Below are positions 1 through 13,608 of a stretch of DNA of 32,513 bases, piece by piece. Location: contig KI547046.1 of NCBI GenBank assembly GCA_000497405.1, positions 262,933-295,445 of the forward strand, given 5' to 3'. Below the pieces are notes generated by a model that did no database searches, had not been told where the DNA came from, and was given only the letters and a program-made list of their open reading frames with translations. The translations under genes and the position numbers were made by a program. Positions within the stretch are counted from its first letter, which is position 1, and every line of letters begins with the position of its first letter. Source of the DNA: Streptomycetaceae bacterium MP113-05. Lineage in GTDB: Bacteria; Actinomycetota; Actinomycetes; Streptomycetales; Streptomycetaceae.

Positions 1-362
1 GGCAGTCCGCGTCCCGGCCGATCTCTGCCTGCCAGCGCGTCCTGCCACGGTTGTCCTGCCGCACTCGGGGGCCCGGGGACGTCGGAGCCGGCAGTCCTCG
101 AGCCGGCGGCCGGGGGACACAGCGCCTGCCGTGCTCCGCGCCCCGTCGTGTCGGGACGCCGACGCGGCAGGCTCCGCAGCATCGTGGTGACCGGCGGCAC
201 CGGGCCGCGTCCGCACGCACCCCCACAGGTGGGCCCGCACGGCCGGGAGCGCAGGGAGCAGAGCCCAACCCACAGGGCCGGCGGCCCTGCGATGAGCCGC
301 CGTCCCAGCAGTCCTCAGAGCGAACAGAGCGAACAGAGCGAACCGCGAGGAGCACCACGCAC
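1..362 (+). other. Leader region upstream of trpB
   Basis: No gene can be assigned with confidence to these 362 bases. In Streptomyces a small Arg-rich peptide gene (trpX/trpM) commonly lies between trpC and trpB. One frame is open from the window edge to a TGA at 187-189, and two others run open into trpB, but very GC-rich DNA is often open and I recognise no conserved peptide. A dyad lies at 273-289 (CAGGGCCG, one base, CGGCCCTG), and a triple 9-mer repeat sits next to the trpB ribosome-binding site. The region could carry a leader or attenuator, but I see no run of Trp codons. Confidence 0.4.
316..342 (+). repeat. Three perfect tandem copies of CAGAGCGAA
   Basis: The 9-mer CAGAGCGAA occurs three times in a row at 316-324, 325-333 and 334-342. 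The array ends four bases before the trpB ribosome-binding site (GAGGAG, 347-352). It is a multiple of three in length, so a read-through frame would stay open. Its place in the untranslated leader suggests a copy-number-variable tract or an RNA feature near the translation start. Confidence 0.8.
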
Positions 363-1619
363 ATGTCCCGCTTCTTCATCCCCGACCCGGAGAGCCGGGT
401 CCCCACGCCGGAGGGCTACTTCGGTGCCTTCGGTGGCAAGTTCATCCCGGAGGCGCTCGTAGCCGCCGTCGACGAGGTCGCCGCGGAGTACGACAAGGCG
501 AAGACCGACCCCGCCTTCATCGCCGAGCTCGAAGACCTCATGGCCCACTACACCGGCCGCCCCAGCGCCCTCACCGAGGTGCCGCGCTTCGCGGAGCACG
601 CCGGCGGCGCCCGGGTCTTCCTCAAGCGGGAGGACCTCAACCACACCGGCTCCCACAAGATCAACAACGTGCTCGGTCAGGCGCTGCTCACCCGCCGCAT
701 GGGGAAGACCCGCGTCATCGCCGAGACCGGTGCCGGGCAGCACGGTGTCGCCACAGCGACCGCCTGTGCCCTGTTCGGCCTGGAGTGCACCGTCTACATG
801 GGCGAGGTCGACACGCGGCGCCAGGCGCTGAACGTCGCCCGGATGCGCATGCTGGGAGCCGAGGTCGTGCCCGTCACCAGCGGCAGCCGAACGCTCAAGG
901 ACGCGATCAACGAGGCGTTCCGTGACTGGGTCGCCAACGTCGACCGCACGCACTACCTCTTCGGCACCGCTGCGGGCCCGCACCCGTTCCCCGCGCTGGT
1001 GCGGGACTTCCACCGGGTGATCGGCATCGAGGCGCGCCGCCAGCTCCTGGAGCGCACCGACCGGCTGCCGGACGCCGCCGTGGCCTGTGTGGGTGGCGGC
1101 TCCAACGCCATCGGCCTGTTCCACGCCTTCCTGGACGACGCGACGGTGCGCCTGGTCGGCTGTGAGGCCGCCGGGCACGGCGTCGAGTCCGGCGAACACG
1201 CCGCGACGCTCACCGCGGGTGAGCCCGGTGTTCTGCACGGTTCCCGCAGCTATCTGCTGCAGGACGACGAGGGCCAGATCACCGAGCCGTACTCGATCTC
1301 CGCCGGCCTGGACTACCCCGGCATCGGCCCGGAGCACGCCTACCTCAAGGACAGCGGCCGGGGTGAGTACCGTCCCGTCACCGACGACGAGGCGATGCGG
1401 GCGCTGCGACTGCTCTCCGAGACCGAAGGCATCATCCCGGCCATCGAGAGTGCCCACGCAATCGCCGGAGCCCTGGACCTCGGCCGTGAACTGGGGACGG
1501 ACGGGCTGGTCCTGGTCAACCTCTCCGGGCGCGGTGACAAGGACATGGACACCGCCGCCCGCTACTTCGGGCTCTACGACGACCGGACCGACGACACCAC
1601 CCCGGGGGCGGACCAGTGA
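363..1619 (+). CDS. trpB: Tryptophan synthase beta chain
   Basis: TrpB condenses indole with L-serine to give L-tryptophan using PLP, as the beta subunit of the cytoplasmic alpha2beta2 complex. The 418-residue product fits the family length. The PLP-binding lysine is K99 in HTGSHKINN, preceded by the conserved [12 protein letters not shown] stretch, and the cofactor-phosphate loop GGGSNAIG lies near residue 247. The frame is open far upstream, but ATG 363 is preferred: it follows GAGGAG (347-352) with a 10-base spacer, and the product then begins with the conserved [12 protein letters not shown] region. The stop overlaps the trpA start (GTGA), so the subunits are translationally coupled. Identification is very secure. 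Confidence 0.97.
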   Translation: MSRFFIPDPESRVPTPEGYFGAFGGKFIPEALVAAVDEVAAEYDKAKTDPAFIAELEDLMAHYTGRPSALTEVPRFAEHAGGARVFLKREDLNHTGSHKINNVLGQALLTRRMGKTRVIAETGAGQHGVATATACALFGLECTVYMGEVDTRRQALNVARMRMLGAEVVPVTSGSRTLKDAINEAFRDWVANVDRTHYLFGTAAGPHPFPALVRDFHRVIGIEARRQLLERTDRLPDAAVACVGGGSNAIGLFHAFLDDATVRLVGCEAAGHGVESGEHAATLTAGEPGVLHGSRSYLLQDDEGQITEPYSISAGLDYPGIGPEHAYLKDSGRGEYRPVTDDEAMRALRLLSETEGIIPAIESAHAIAGALDLGRELGTDGLVLVNLSGRGDKDMDTAARYFGLYDDRTDDTTPGADQ

Positions 1620-2440
1620 GCGGGAACATCGAACTGCTGAACACCACGCTGGCCCGGATCCGCAGCGAGGACCGGGCCGCCCTGGTCGGGTATCTGCCGG
1701 CCGGCTTCCCCACGGTGGACGGCGGCATCCGCGCCTGCACCGCACTGCTGGAGAGCGGCTGCGACATCGTCGAGGTCGGGCTGCCGCACAGCGACCCGGT
1801 GCTGGACGGCCCGGTCATCCAGACCGCCGACGACATCGCGCTGCGCGGAGGCGTCCGCATCGCCGACGTGCTCCGCACGGTCCGGGAGACGCACGCCGCG
1901 ACCGGTGCCCCGGTGCTCGTCATGACCTACTGGAATCCGGTCGACCGCTACGGCGTCGAACGGTTCGCCGCCGCACTCGCGGACGCGGGCGGCGCCGGCT
2001 GCATCCTGCCCGACCTCCCGGTGGAGGAGGCCGACGCCTGGACGAAGGCCGCCGAGCAGCACTCCCTGGCCACCGTCTTCGTCGTCGCGCCGTCCAGCAG
2101 GGACGAACGGCTGACAAGGATCACCGCGGCCGGCAGCGGTTTCGTCTACGCGGCGTCGCTGATGGGTGTCACCGGCACCCGCGAGTCCGTCGGGCGGGAG
2201 GCCGAGGACCTGGTCCGGCGCACCCGGGCCACCACCGATCTCCCGGTGTGTGTCGGCCTCGGCGTGTCCAGCGCCGCGCACGCCGCGCAGGTCGCCGACT
2301 TCGCGGACGGAGTGATCGTCGGCTCCGCGTTCGTCAAGCGGCTGCTCGCCGCCGGGGACGACCTGGAGGCGGGGCTCGCGGACGTGCGCACCCTGGCCGG
2401 CGAGTTCGCCTCCGGCGTGCGCCGCAGCGGAACCGGCTGA
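1616..2440 (+). CDS. trpA: Tryptophan synthase alpha chain
   Basis: TrpA cleaves indole-3-glycerol phosphate to indole and glyceraldehyde 3-phosphate and channels indole to TrpB. The product is 274 residues, a normal length for this TIM-barrel family. The signature [19 protein letters not shown] contains the catalytic pair E53 and D64, spaced eleven residues as in Salmonella E49/D60. PHSDP replaces the more usual PFSDP. GVTGTR near residue 183 and GLGVSS near 223 match the phosphate-binding loops. It starts at a GTG overlapping the trpB stop by four bases and is followed by a strong hairpin, so it is probably the last gene of the trp transcript. Confidence 0.97.
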   Translation: MSGNIELLNTTLARIRSEDRAALVGYLPAGFPTVDGGIRACTALLESGCDIVEVGLPHSDPVLDGPVIQTADDIALRGGVRIADVLRTVRETHAATGAPVLVMTYWNPVDRYGVERFAAALADAGGAGCILPDLPVEEADAWTKAAEQHSLATVFVVAPSSRDERLTRITAAGSGFVYAASLMGVTGTRESVGREAEDLVRRTRATTDLPVCVGLGVSSAAHAAQVADFADGVIVGSAFVKRLLAAGDDLEAGLADVRTLAGEFASGVRRSGTG

Positions 2441-2461
2441 CGACGGGGCCGCCAGCGCCGT

Positions 2462-2511
2462 GTTCCCCGGGGGTCTCCGCAGCGGCGTGCGGGGACCCCG
2501 TTCGGGGGAAC
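2462..2511 (+). terminator. Two-tier hairpin after trpA
   Basis: The inner stem is 12 bp (2470-2481 with 2488-2499, one G:T pair) around the loop GCGGCG. An outer 7-bp stem, GTTCCCC (2462-2468) with GGGGAAC (2505-2511), encloses it. There is no T-run, as is usual for Streptomyces terminators. It starts 22 bases after the trpA stop and 81 bases before the next gene. Confidence 0.75.
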
Positions 2512-2591
2512 TTCCTCCCGGCGGCGCATGCCGGAGCTCTCCCGGCTCGTTGGACCAGGGCGTGACGAGTCAGATGGATCGCGACAGTGTG

Positions 2592-3329
2592 ATGACCGAC
2601 GACAAGCGCCCTGGCGAGGGCGGCGCCCGAGAACGCCTGCGCGTGGAGCGCGAACGCGAACGCCGGTCCGCCAAGCGGCTGCGGACGCTGAAGATGGCCG
2701 GGCTGGTCGTCCTCGTGCTCGCCGTCGCCGCGTTGGTGGCCGTGGCAGTGTCGGTGACGGGGAAGGGCGGCAGCGAGTCCACGCAGGCACGTCCGGTCAG
2801 CACCGGCTCGTCCGGCGCCCCCGTCACGATGACCGTGTACGAGGACTTCCGCTGCCCCGGCTGCGAGGCGTTCGAGAGTCAGTACCGGAAGACGGTCAAC
2901 GACCTGCGGGACGCGGGCAGCCTCCGTGTCGAGTACCACCTGGTGACCCTCATCGACGGCAATCTGAGGGGGCACGGCTCCCAGTACGCCGCCGAGGCCG
3001 CGATGTGTGCGGACGACGCCGGGAAGTTCGTGGAGTACCACGACGTCCTGTACCGGAACCAGCCGCCGGAGCAGAAGGACGCCTTCGGCGCCAAGGAGTA
3101 CCTGCTCCGGCTGGCTCGCCGGGTCGAGGGCCTCTCGACCACCGCCTTCGAGCAGTGCGTGCAGGAGGGTCACAAGACCGGACGCGTGAAGCGCACCAAC
3201 GACGCCTTCCTCGACGAGGGCTTCAACCAGACCCCGACCGTGCTCATCGACGGCGAGCCGGCCGGTGCCGACCCCTCGAACCCCATGACACCGCAGAAGC
3301 TGCGGAAGCTGGTCCGGGAGAAGGCCTGA
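2592..3329 (+). CDS. Membrane-anchored DsbA-like thioredoxin-fold protein
   Basis: Probable extracytoplasmic thiol-disulfide oxidoreductase of the DsbA/thioredoxin_4 family. The 245-residue product has a charged Arg/Glu-rich N-terminus (residues 1-33), one hydrophobic segment (about 35-56) acting as signal anchor, a Ser/Thr/Gly linker, and a thioredoxin fold with the active site CPGC (C88-C91) in YEDFRCPGCEAF. QTPTVLIDG near the C-terminus supplies the cis-proline. I chose ATG 2592 because it gives the basic, coiled-coil-like N-terminus usual for Streptomyces homologues; ATG 2574 is an in-frame alternative and neither has a strong Shine-Dalgarno. It lies between trpA and lgt, an arrangement I recall in streptomycetes. 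Whether it acts as oxidase, reductase or isomerase cannot be told from sequence. Confidence 0.85.
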   Translation: MTDDKRPGEGGARERLRVERERERRSAKRLRTLKMAGLVVLVLAVAALVAVAVSVTGKGGSESTQARPVSTGSSGAPVTMTVYEDFRCPGCEAFESQYRKTVNDLRDAGSLRVEYHLVTLIDGNLRGHGSQYAAEAAMCADDAGKFVEYHDVLYRNQPPEQKDAFGAKEYLLRLARRVEGLSTTAFEQCVQEGHKTGRVKRTNDAFLDEGFNQTPTVLIDGEPAGADPSNPMTPQKLRKLVREKA

Positions 3330-3359
3330 CGGCTCGAGACCCAGCGTTATGCAGCCGTT

Positions 3360-3391
3360 GTGCCGGGCGGAGACTTCACGCCGCCCGGCAC
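3360..3391 (+). terminator. Hairpin between the DsbA-like gene and lgt
   Basis: A perfect stem pairs TGCCGGGCGG (3361-3370) with CCGCCCGGCA (3381-3390) around a 10-base loop, extended by a G:C pair at 3360/3391. It begins 30 bases after the DsbA-like stop and ends 18 bases before the lgt ATG. It may terminate the upstream transcript or lie in the lgt 5' leader. Confidence 0.65.
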
Positions 3392-3409
3392 GGTAGCGTC
3401 GGGGACGCC

Positions 3410-4381
3410 ATGAACACCCTTGCCTTCATCCCCAGCCCCTCCGCCGGCGAGATCCATCTCGGCCCGGTCCCCCTGCGCGGCTATGCGTTCTGCATCATCA
3501 TCGGCGTCTTCCTCGCCGTCTGGCTCGGCAACCGGCGGTGGGTCGCCCGCGGTGGCCGGGTCGGAACGATCGCCGACATCGCCGTATGGGCGGTGCCGTT
3601 CGGGCTTGTGGGCGGCCGGCTCTACCACGTGATCACCGACTACCAGCTCTACTTCGGTGAGGGCCGCAACTGGGTCGACGCCTTCCGCATCTGGGACGGA
3701 GGCCTCGGCATCTGGGGCGCCATCGCCCTGGGCGCCGTCGGCGCCTGGATCGGCTGCCGCCGCCGAGGCATCCCGCTGCCCGCCTACGCGGACGCCGTCG
3801 CGCCCGGCCTCGCCCTCGCCCAGGCCGTCGGCCGCTGGGGCAACTGGTTCAACCAGGAGCTCTTCGGTCGCCGTACCGACCTGCCGTGGGCCGTCGAGAT
3901 CGACCGCGCGCACCGCCCCGTCGATTTCCTCGACGTGGGGACGTACCACCCGACGTTCCTCTACGAGTCGCTCTGGTGCATCGGTGTCGCCCTGCTGGTG
4001 ATCTGGGCCGACCGCCGCTTCGCCATGGGTCACGGGCGGGCCTTCGCGCTGTACGTCGCCGCCTACACGGTGGGCCGCTTCTGGATCGAGTACCTGCGCA
4101 TCGACGAGGCACACCACGTGCTGGGGCTGCGGTTGAACAACTGGACGGCTCTCGGGGTGTTCCTGCTGGCCGTGGCGTACATCGTGATCTCGCGCCGGGT
4201 CGCGCCGGGCCGCGAGGAGACCGTCGAACCGGGCGCGGACGAGGACGGGGGCCATCCGTCGGCAGAGGACGACTCCGCCGAGGGTGCCGACTCAGCCGAG
4301 GGCGCCGATGGGGCCGCTGGAGCCGAGGCCGACGAGCCGCACGGCCCGGCCCCCGCCGAGGAGCCGGGCCGCCGGCCCTGA
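3410..4381 (+). CDS. lgt: Prolipoprotein diacylglyceryl transferase
   Basis: Lgt moves diacylglycerol from phosphatidylglycerol to the lipobox cysteine of prolipoproteins in the cytoplasmic membrane, the first lipoprotein maturation step. The 323-residue product has several hydrophobic segments and the signature GRWGNWFNQELFG, with R142, N145, E150 and G153 matching E. coli R143, N146, E151 and G154. The N-terminal LRGYAFCIIIGVF segment and the C-terminal GRFWIEYLRIDE also fit the family. After the last membrane segment (about residue 265) comes a long acidic Ala/Glu/Asp/Gly tail, absent from E. coli Lgt but common in actinomycetes. LivK in this window carries a lipobox and is a predicted substrate. 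ATG 3410 follows a weak GGGGAC. Confidence 0.96.
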   Translation: MNTLAFIPSPSAGEIHLGPVPLRGYAFCIIIGVFLAVWLGNRRWVARGGRVGTIADIAVWAVPFGLVGGRLYHVITDYQLYFGEGRNWVDAFRIWDGGLGIWGAIALGAVGAWIGCRRRGIPLPAYADAVAPGLALAQAVGRWGNWFNQELFGRRTDLPWAVEIDRAHRPVDFLDVGTYHPTFLYESLWCIGVALLVIWADRRFAMGHGRAFALYVAAYTVGRFWIEYLRIDEAHHVLGLRLNNWTALGVFLLAVAYIVISRRVAPGREETVEPGADEDGGHPSAEDDSAEGADSAEGADGAAGAEADEPHGPAPAEEPGRRP

Positions 4382-4393
4382 TGCTGTCCGCGA

Positions 4394-4426
4394 TGTCCGG
4401 GCGGGCTCGACGAACCCGCCCGGACA
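4394..4426 (+). terminator. Terminator after lgt
   Basis: A perfect 12-bp stem, TGTCCGGGCGGG (4394-4405) with CCCGCCCGGACA (4415-4426), has a 9-base loop and begins 13 bases after the lgt stop. There is no T-run, typical of GC-rich actinomycete terminators. Confidence 0.8.
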
Positions 4427-4467
4427 GGTCCGCGCAGCGGCCCCCGTGCGACCGAAATGGCGGGCCA

Positions 4468-4483
4468 GACGGCCGTGGCCGTC
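4468..4483. promoter_or_regulatory. Perfect 16-bp dyad upstream of the VIT gene
   Basis: GACGGCC (4468-4474), two bases GT, then GGCCGTC (4477-4483) form an exact inverted repeat about 125 bases upstream of the VIT-family start. It could be an operator or a small hairpin. No known regulator consensus is recognised. Confidence 0.35.
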
Positions 4484-4607
4484 ACCTCGAACTCCGCATA
4501 AGCGCTGGTCAACAGGGTAAGTTCGGCCTTCCTTGCTGGCGCCGCGCAGCGTTCCGAGCCTACGGTCGGAGCATCATGACCGTCGCAACGGAAGGGCAGC
4601 GAGCGCC

Positions 4608-5357
4608 ATGACCAGTGCCCCGCGCACCACCACCGCGGAGGGGACGCCGGACCCCGCCGCAGCCGTGGAGGCCCATCACGTCCACCGCGACGTCAACGGG
4701 GGCTGGCTGCGGCCGGCGGTCTTCGGCGCGATGGACGGCCTCGTCTCCAACCTCGGTCTGATGACCGGCGTAGCCGGGTCCTCCGCAGCCCCGCAGACCG
4801 TGGTCATCGCCGGCTTGGCCGGCCTCGCCGCCGGCGCCTTCTCGATGGCAGCGGGCGAGTACACCTCCGTCGCGTCGCAGCGCGAGCTGGTGCAGGCCGA
4901 GCTGGAGGTGGAACGGCGCGAACTGCGTCGCCACCCGGAGGACGAGAAGCGCGAGCTGGCCGCCGCCTACGAGGCACGCGGCGTGCAGCCGGAGCTGGCC
5001 GCCCAGGTCGCCGAGCAGATCTCCAGGGACCCTGAGCAGGCGCTGGAGGTCCACGCCCACGAGGAGCTGGGCGTGAACCCCGCCGACCTGCCCTCGCCCA
5101 CGGTCGCCGCGGTGTCCTCCTTCGCCGCCTTCTCCGTCGGCGCGGCCGTACCGGTGCTGCCCTACCTGTCCGGGGCCGGCGTGCTGTGGCCGGCGGTGGT
5201 GGTGGCCCTGCTGGGGCTGTTCCTGTGCGGTGCGGTGGTGGCGAACGTGACAGCCCGGTCCTGGTGGTACAGCGGTCTGCGGCAGATGCTGCTGGGCGGC
5301 GCCGCAGCCGCCGTGACCTACGGACTGGGCACTCTCCTCGGCGTCGCTGTGGCCTGA
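4608..5357 (+). CDS. VIT/CCC1-family metal transporter
   Basis: Integral membrane protein of the VIT1/CCC1/nodulin-21 family, whose members move Fe(II) or Mn(II) out of the cytoplasm; the substrate here is inferred. The 249-residue product starts with a short polar region, then GAMDGLVSNLGLMTGVAGSS, the characteristic first membrane segment with its conserved Asp and Asn. GAFSMAAGEYTSVASQRE follows as the conserved second segment. A charged Glu/Arg-rich region (about residues 100-160) matches the cytoplasmic metal-binding helices of plant VIT1, and three hydrophobic segments finish the protein. ATG 4608 follows GAAGGGCAGCGAGCGCC. It is bracketed by the lgt terminator and its own, so it is probably monocistronic. 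Confidence 0.9.
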   Translation: MTSAPRTTTAEGTPDPAAAVEAHHVHRDVNGGWLRPAVFGAMDGLVSNLGLMTGVAGSSAAPQTVVIAGLAGLAAGAFSMAAGEYTSVASQRELVQAELEVERRELRRHPEDEKRELAAAYEARGVQPELAAQVAEQISRDPEQALEVHAHEELGVNPADLPSPTVAAVSSFAAFSVGAAVPVLPYLSGAGVLWPAVVVALLGLFLCGAVVANVTARSWWYSGLRQMLLGGAAAAVTYGLGTLLGVAVA

Positions 5358-5365
5358 GCCACAGC
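5346..5365 (+). terminator. Compact hairpin spanning the VIT-family stop codon
   Basis: GCTGTGGC (5346-5353) pairs perfectly with GCCACAGC (5358-5365) around the loop CTGA. The TGA stop of the VIT-family gene is in the loop. The stem is 8 bp with no T-run. Confidence 0.6.
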
Positions 5366-5658
5366 ATGGAGTTGCTCCGCCCCGGGGATGATCCACGTGT
5401 TACCAAACGGTTTCAGTACGCGCCTTCCCGGGCACAAGCTGGAAAGCCCGCGAGCAAAGATGCCCGTGTCGGCCTGCATGTTCCTGGTCACAGGGGCCTT
5501 CCCCCGTATGACGGCCACCGAGCGAGCCGTCCATATCCCGGACCGAGACATCCATCTGCTGGGAAAATGCGCAATCCTGTAGCCTGCACGAAAATCTTTT
5601 CAGCCAGGGCCAACGTCGTCCCTCGGCACAAGCACATGCCATGACGACGGGAGAGCCG
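5366..5658 (+). other. gltB leader/promoter region
   Basis: About 290 bases without a supported gene and visibly less GC-rich than the flanks. A 64-codon frame at 5388-5582 lacks GC third-position bias and is not believed. Two signals stand out. GTTAC-n6-GTTTC at 5399-5414 reads GAAAC-n6-GTAAC on the other strand and resembles the middle of a GlnR box (GTnAC-n6-GAAAC repeats), but flanking half-sites are missing. GAAAATCTTTTC at 5590-5601 is an AT-rich near-palindrome about 60 bases before the gltB start. The gltBD promoter is expected here, but no convincing -35/-10 pair can be named. Confidence 0.4.
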
Positions 5659-11695
<6,037 letters not shown>

Positions 11696-11710
11696 CGGCC
11701 CGTCCCCACC

Positions 11711-11742
11711 CGTCCCGCACAGCGTCGTGCGGACGCGGGACG
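11711..11742 (+). terminator. First hairpin after gltD
   Basis: CGTCCCGCAC (11711-11720) pairs with GTGCGG plus ACG (11727-11735) with one bulged C. Alternatively CGTCCCGC pairs with GCGGGACG at 11735-11742. It precedes the stronger terminator and may help stop the gltBD transcript. Confidence 0.45.
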
Positions 11743-11761
11743 AAACAGGTCCCGTGAACAC

Positions 11762-11805
11762 GTCGGCGCCCGCCTCCCACCCCCGACCGGGAGGTGGGCG
11801 CCGAC
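11762..11805. terminator. 17-bp-stem terminator between convergent genes
   Basis: GTCGGCGCCCGCCTCCC (11762-11778) pairs with 11789-11805 over 17 bp with a single G:T pair and a 10-base loop. It lies between the gltD stop and the stop of the convergent permease gene, so it can serve both strands. Confidence 0.85.
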
Positions 11806-11820
11806 CTCTGTTCGCCCGCT

Positions 11821-13008
11821 TCACCGCACGAGCACCAGAGCCGCCGTCGCCGCCGCGGTGCCGGCCACCGACAGCACCAGCCCCGTGGCCACGAACCGGC
11901 CCGCCGCCACCCGGACACCCTGACGCCGGCACCGCTCCAAGCACAGCAACGTCGCCAGCGACGCCCACGGAACCGCCAGCGCCCCCGCGTTCGTGCCGAT
12001 CAGCAGCGCCGCCAGCCGCTGCGGCTGCTCCACCGGCACCGCACCCTCCCCGGCCAGGTACACCGGCAGATTGTTCAGCACGTTCGACAGCCCCGCCCCC
12101 ACGGCCGCGGAACGGAACATGCCCCCCACACCGTCGTCCACGCCCACCGCCGCCTCCAGCCACCCGTGCAGCCCGTGCACCGTGACCGTTTCCACCACCA
12201 GGAACAACCCCGGCACCAGCACCAGCAGCCGCCACGGCACCAGCGACGGCCGCAGCACCTCCCGCCGCCGTACGGCGAACGCCGCCACCACGACCAGCAC
12301 CGCCGCACCCGACGCCGCCCACAAAGGCGCCTCCGCACCCAGGACGGCCGCCAGGAACCCCGCCGTGGCCATCGCGGACACGGTGAACAACACCCGGTCC
12401 GCGGCCCGGAACGGCTCCGGCGCGGCCAGCGCACCCCCCTCCGGACGCGCCGGGCGCCAGTAGAAGAACCACAGGCAGAGCATTGTCACCGCTACCGCTG
12501 CGAGCTGCGGCGCCCACATCAGCGCCGCCATGCCCTGCGGCGACAGCCCCAGCCGGTCGGCGGCGAGGAGGTTCGTCAGATTCGACACCGGCAGCAGCAG
12601 GCTCGCCGTGTTCGCCAGCCACATCGTCGTCATCGCCAACGGCAGCGCCGGCACCCCCACCCGGCCGGCCAGCGCCAGCATCACCGGCGTCAGCAGCACT
12701 GCCGTGGTGTCCAGGTTCAGCACGACCGTTGTCACCGACACGAACACCGCACACCACACGAACAGCGCCGCGTACCGGCCCCGCGCCGCCCGCGCCACCC
12801 GCACGGACACCGCATCGAACACCCCCGCCGCGCCCGTCAGCTCCGCCAGCACGATCACCGACGCCAGGAACGCCAGCAGCGGCGCCAGCCGCACCAGCGC
12901 CGTCTCCGCCTCATCCGCCCCCAGCAGGCCCGTGGCCACGCACAGCACACCGGCCGCCGCGAGGCCCACCGCCAGCCAGTCCTGGCCCTCCAGCCGCTTC
13001 ACCCACAC
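11821..13008 (-). CDS. ArsB/SLC13-like membrane permease
   Basis: Probable ion transporter of the ArsB/NhaD/SLC13 (ion transporter) superfamily; the substrate is unknown. The 395-residue protein is almost entirely hydrophobic with about ten membrane segments. Family-like features are FVSVTTVVLNLDTTAVLLTPVM (residues about 92-113) and the loop LANTASLLLPVSNLTNLLAADRLG, with a related GAGLSNVLNNLPVYLAGE in the second half, matching the two re-entrant hairpin repeats of this fold. The start is GTG 13008 with no evident Shine-Dalgarno. It lies 57 bases downstream of the PPOX gene on the same strand, so co-transcription is likely. It is shorter than typical ArsB (about 430), and no ars genes lie nearby, so arsenite export should not be assumed. 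Confidence 0.75.
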   Translation of the reverse strand: MWVKRLEGQDWLAVGLAAAGVLCVATGLLGADEAETALVRLAPLLAFLASVIVLAELTGAAGVFDAVSVRVARAARGRYAALFVWCAVFVSVTTVVLNLDTTAVLLTPVMLALAGRVGVPALPLAMTTMWLANTASLLLPVSNLTNLLAADRLGLSPQGMAALMWAPQLAAVAVTMLCLWFFYWRPARPEGGALAAPEPFRAADRVLFTVSAMATAGFLAAVLGAEAPLWAASGAAVLVVVAAFAVRRREVLRPSLVPWRLLVLVPGLFLVVETVTVHGLHGWLEAAVGVDDGVGGMFRSAAVGAGLSNVLNNLPVYLAGEGAVPVEQPQRLAALLIGTNAGALAVPWASLATLLCLERCRRQGVRVAAGRFVATGLVLSVAGTAAATAALVLVR

Positions 13009-13065
13009 ACGCGCCAGCGTACGCAGCCGCCCCCGGGGCCGCTCCGGGCCATACCAGAGCCCGGA

Positions 13066-13539
13066 TCAGGCCGGCGCATCCGTCAGATGCGCCGGGAACC
13101 CGCCCGTAGCGACCGGCCCCCAGCGACGCGGCGTCACCCGGACGATCGACTTGCCCTGACGCAGCATCGCTGCCCGATACTCGTCCCAGTCCGGATGCTC
13201 GCCAGAAACACAGCGGAAGTACTCCACCAGCGGCTCCACCGAATCCGGCGCATCGACCACCTCGGCATCACCGTCCACCTGTACCCACGGCCCGGTCCAG
13301 TCGTCCGACAGAACCACCACACTCACCGCCGGCTCCCGGCGGGCGTTGCGCACCTTCGCCCGCTCCGGATACGTCGACACCACGATCCGCCCCGCCCCGT
13401 CGACGCCGCAGTTCACCGGAGACGCCTGCACCGCCCCGTCCACCCGCTGTGTGATCAACAATGCCCGGTGCCGCATCCGAAGGAAATCCAGCAGCTCCGC
13501 CCGGTCCACCATGGTGTTCGTCGCGATCGAAGGGCTCAT
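13066..13539 (-). CDS. PPOX-class F420/FMN-dependent enzyme
   Basis: Small split-barrel flavoprotein of the pyridoxamine-phosphate-oxidase-like family, in actinomycetes often F420-dependent (Rv1155-like); the substrate is unknown. The 157-residue product begins near its N-terminus with LLDFLRMRHRALLITQRVDGAVQASPVN, the usual first strands. IVVSTYPERAKVRNARREPAVSVVVL then gives the cofactor-phosphate contacts, and GPWVQVDGDAEVVDAPD is typical of these oxidoreductases. The C-terminal RVTPRRWGPVATGGFPAHLTDAPA fits TIGR03618-type proteins. ATG 13539 is used; ATG 13512 (MVDRAELL) is an alternative. It lies between the HExxH gene (69 bases upstream) and the permease on the same strand. Confidence 0.8.
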   Translation of the reverse strand: MSPSIATNTMVDRAELLDFLRMRHRALLITQRVDGAVQASPVNCGVDGAGRIVVSTYPERAKVRNARREPAVSVVVLSDDWTGPWVQVDGDAEVVDAPDSVEPLVEYFRCVSGEHPDWDEYRAAMLRQGKSIVRVTPRRWGPVATGGFPAHLTDAPA

Positions 13540-13608
13540 GCCACGGAGCCTACGACCTTCGCCCGCCCCGTGCCCGCCGCCCGAGCCCTCAGCCCGCGCA
13601 CCACACCG

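Noticed and set aside
315..1745. A 476-codon minus-strand frame opposite trpB
   Set aside because: Antisense shadow. trpB and trpA account for the DNA with conserved catalytic motifs.
4514..4535. A possible iron box upstream of the VIT-family gene
   Set aside because: Only about 9 of 19 positions match the consensus and the symmetric AGGT/ACCT arms are absent, unlike the site at 17994-18012.
5388..5582. A 64-codon frame in the gltB leader
   Set aside because: No GC third-position bias, no Shine-Dalgarno and no recognisable product; the DNA is more likely regulatory.
11821..13008. Annotation as arsenite efflux pump arsB
   Set aside because: Only superfamily-level similarity, and no arsR, arsC or arsA genes nearby; the substrate is left open.
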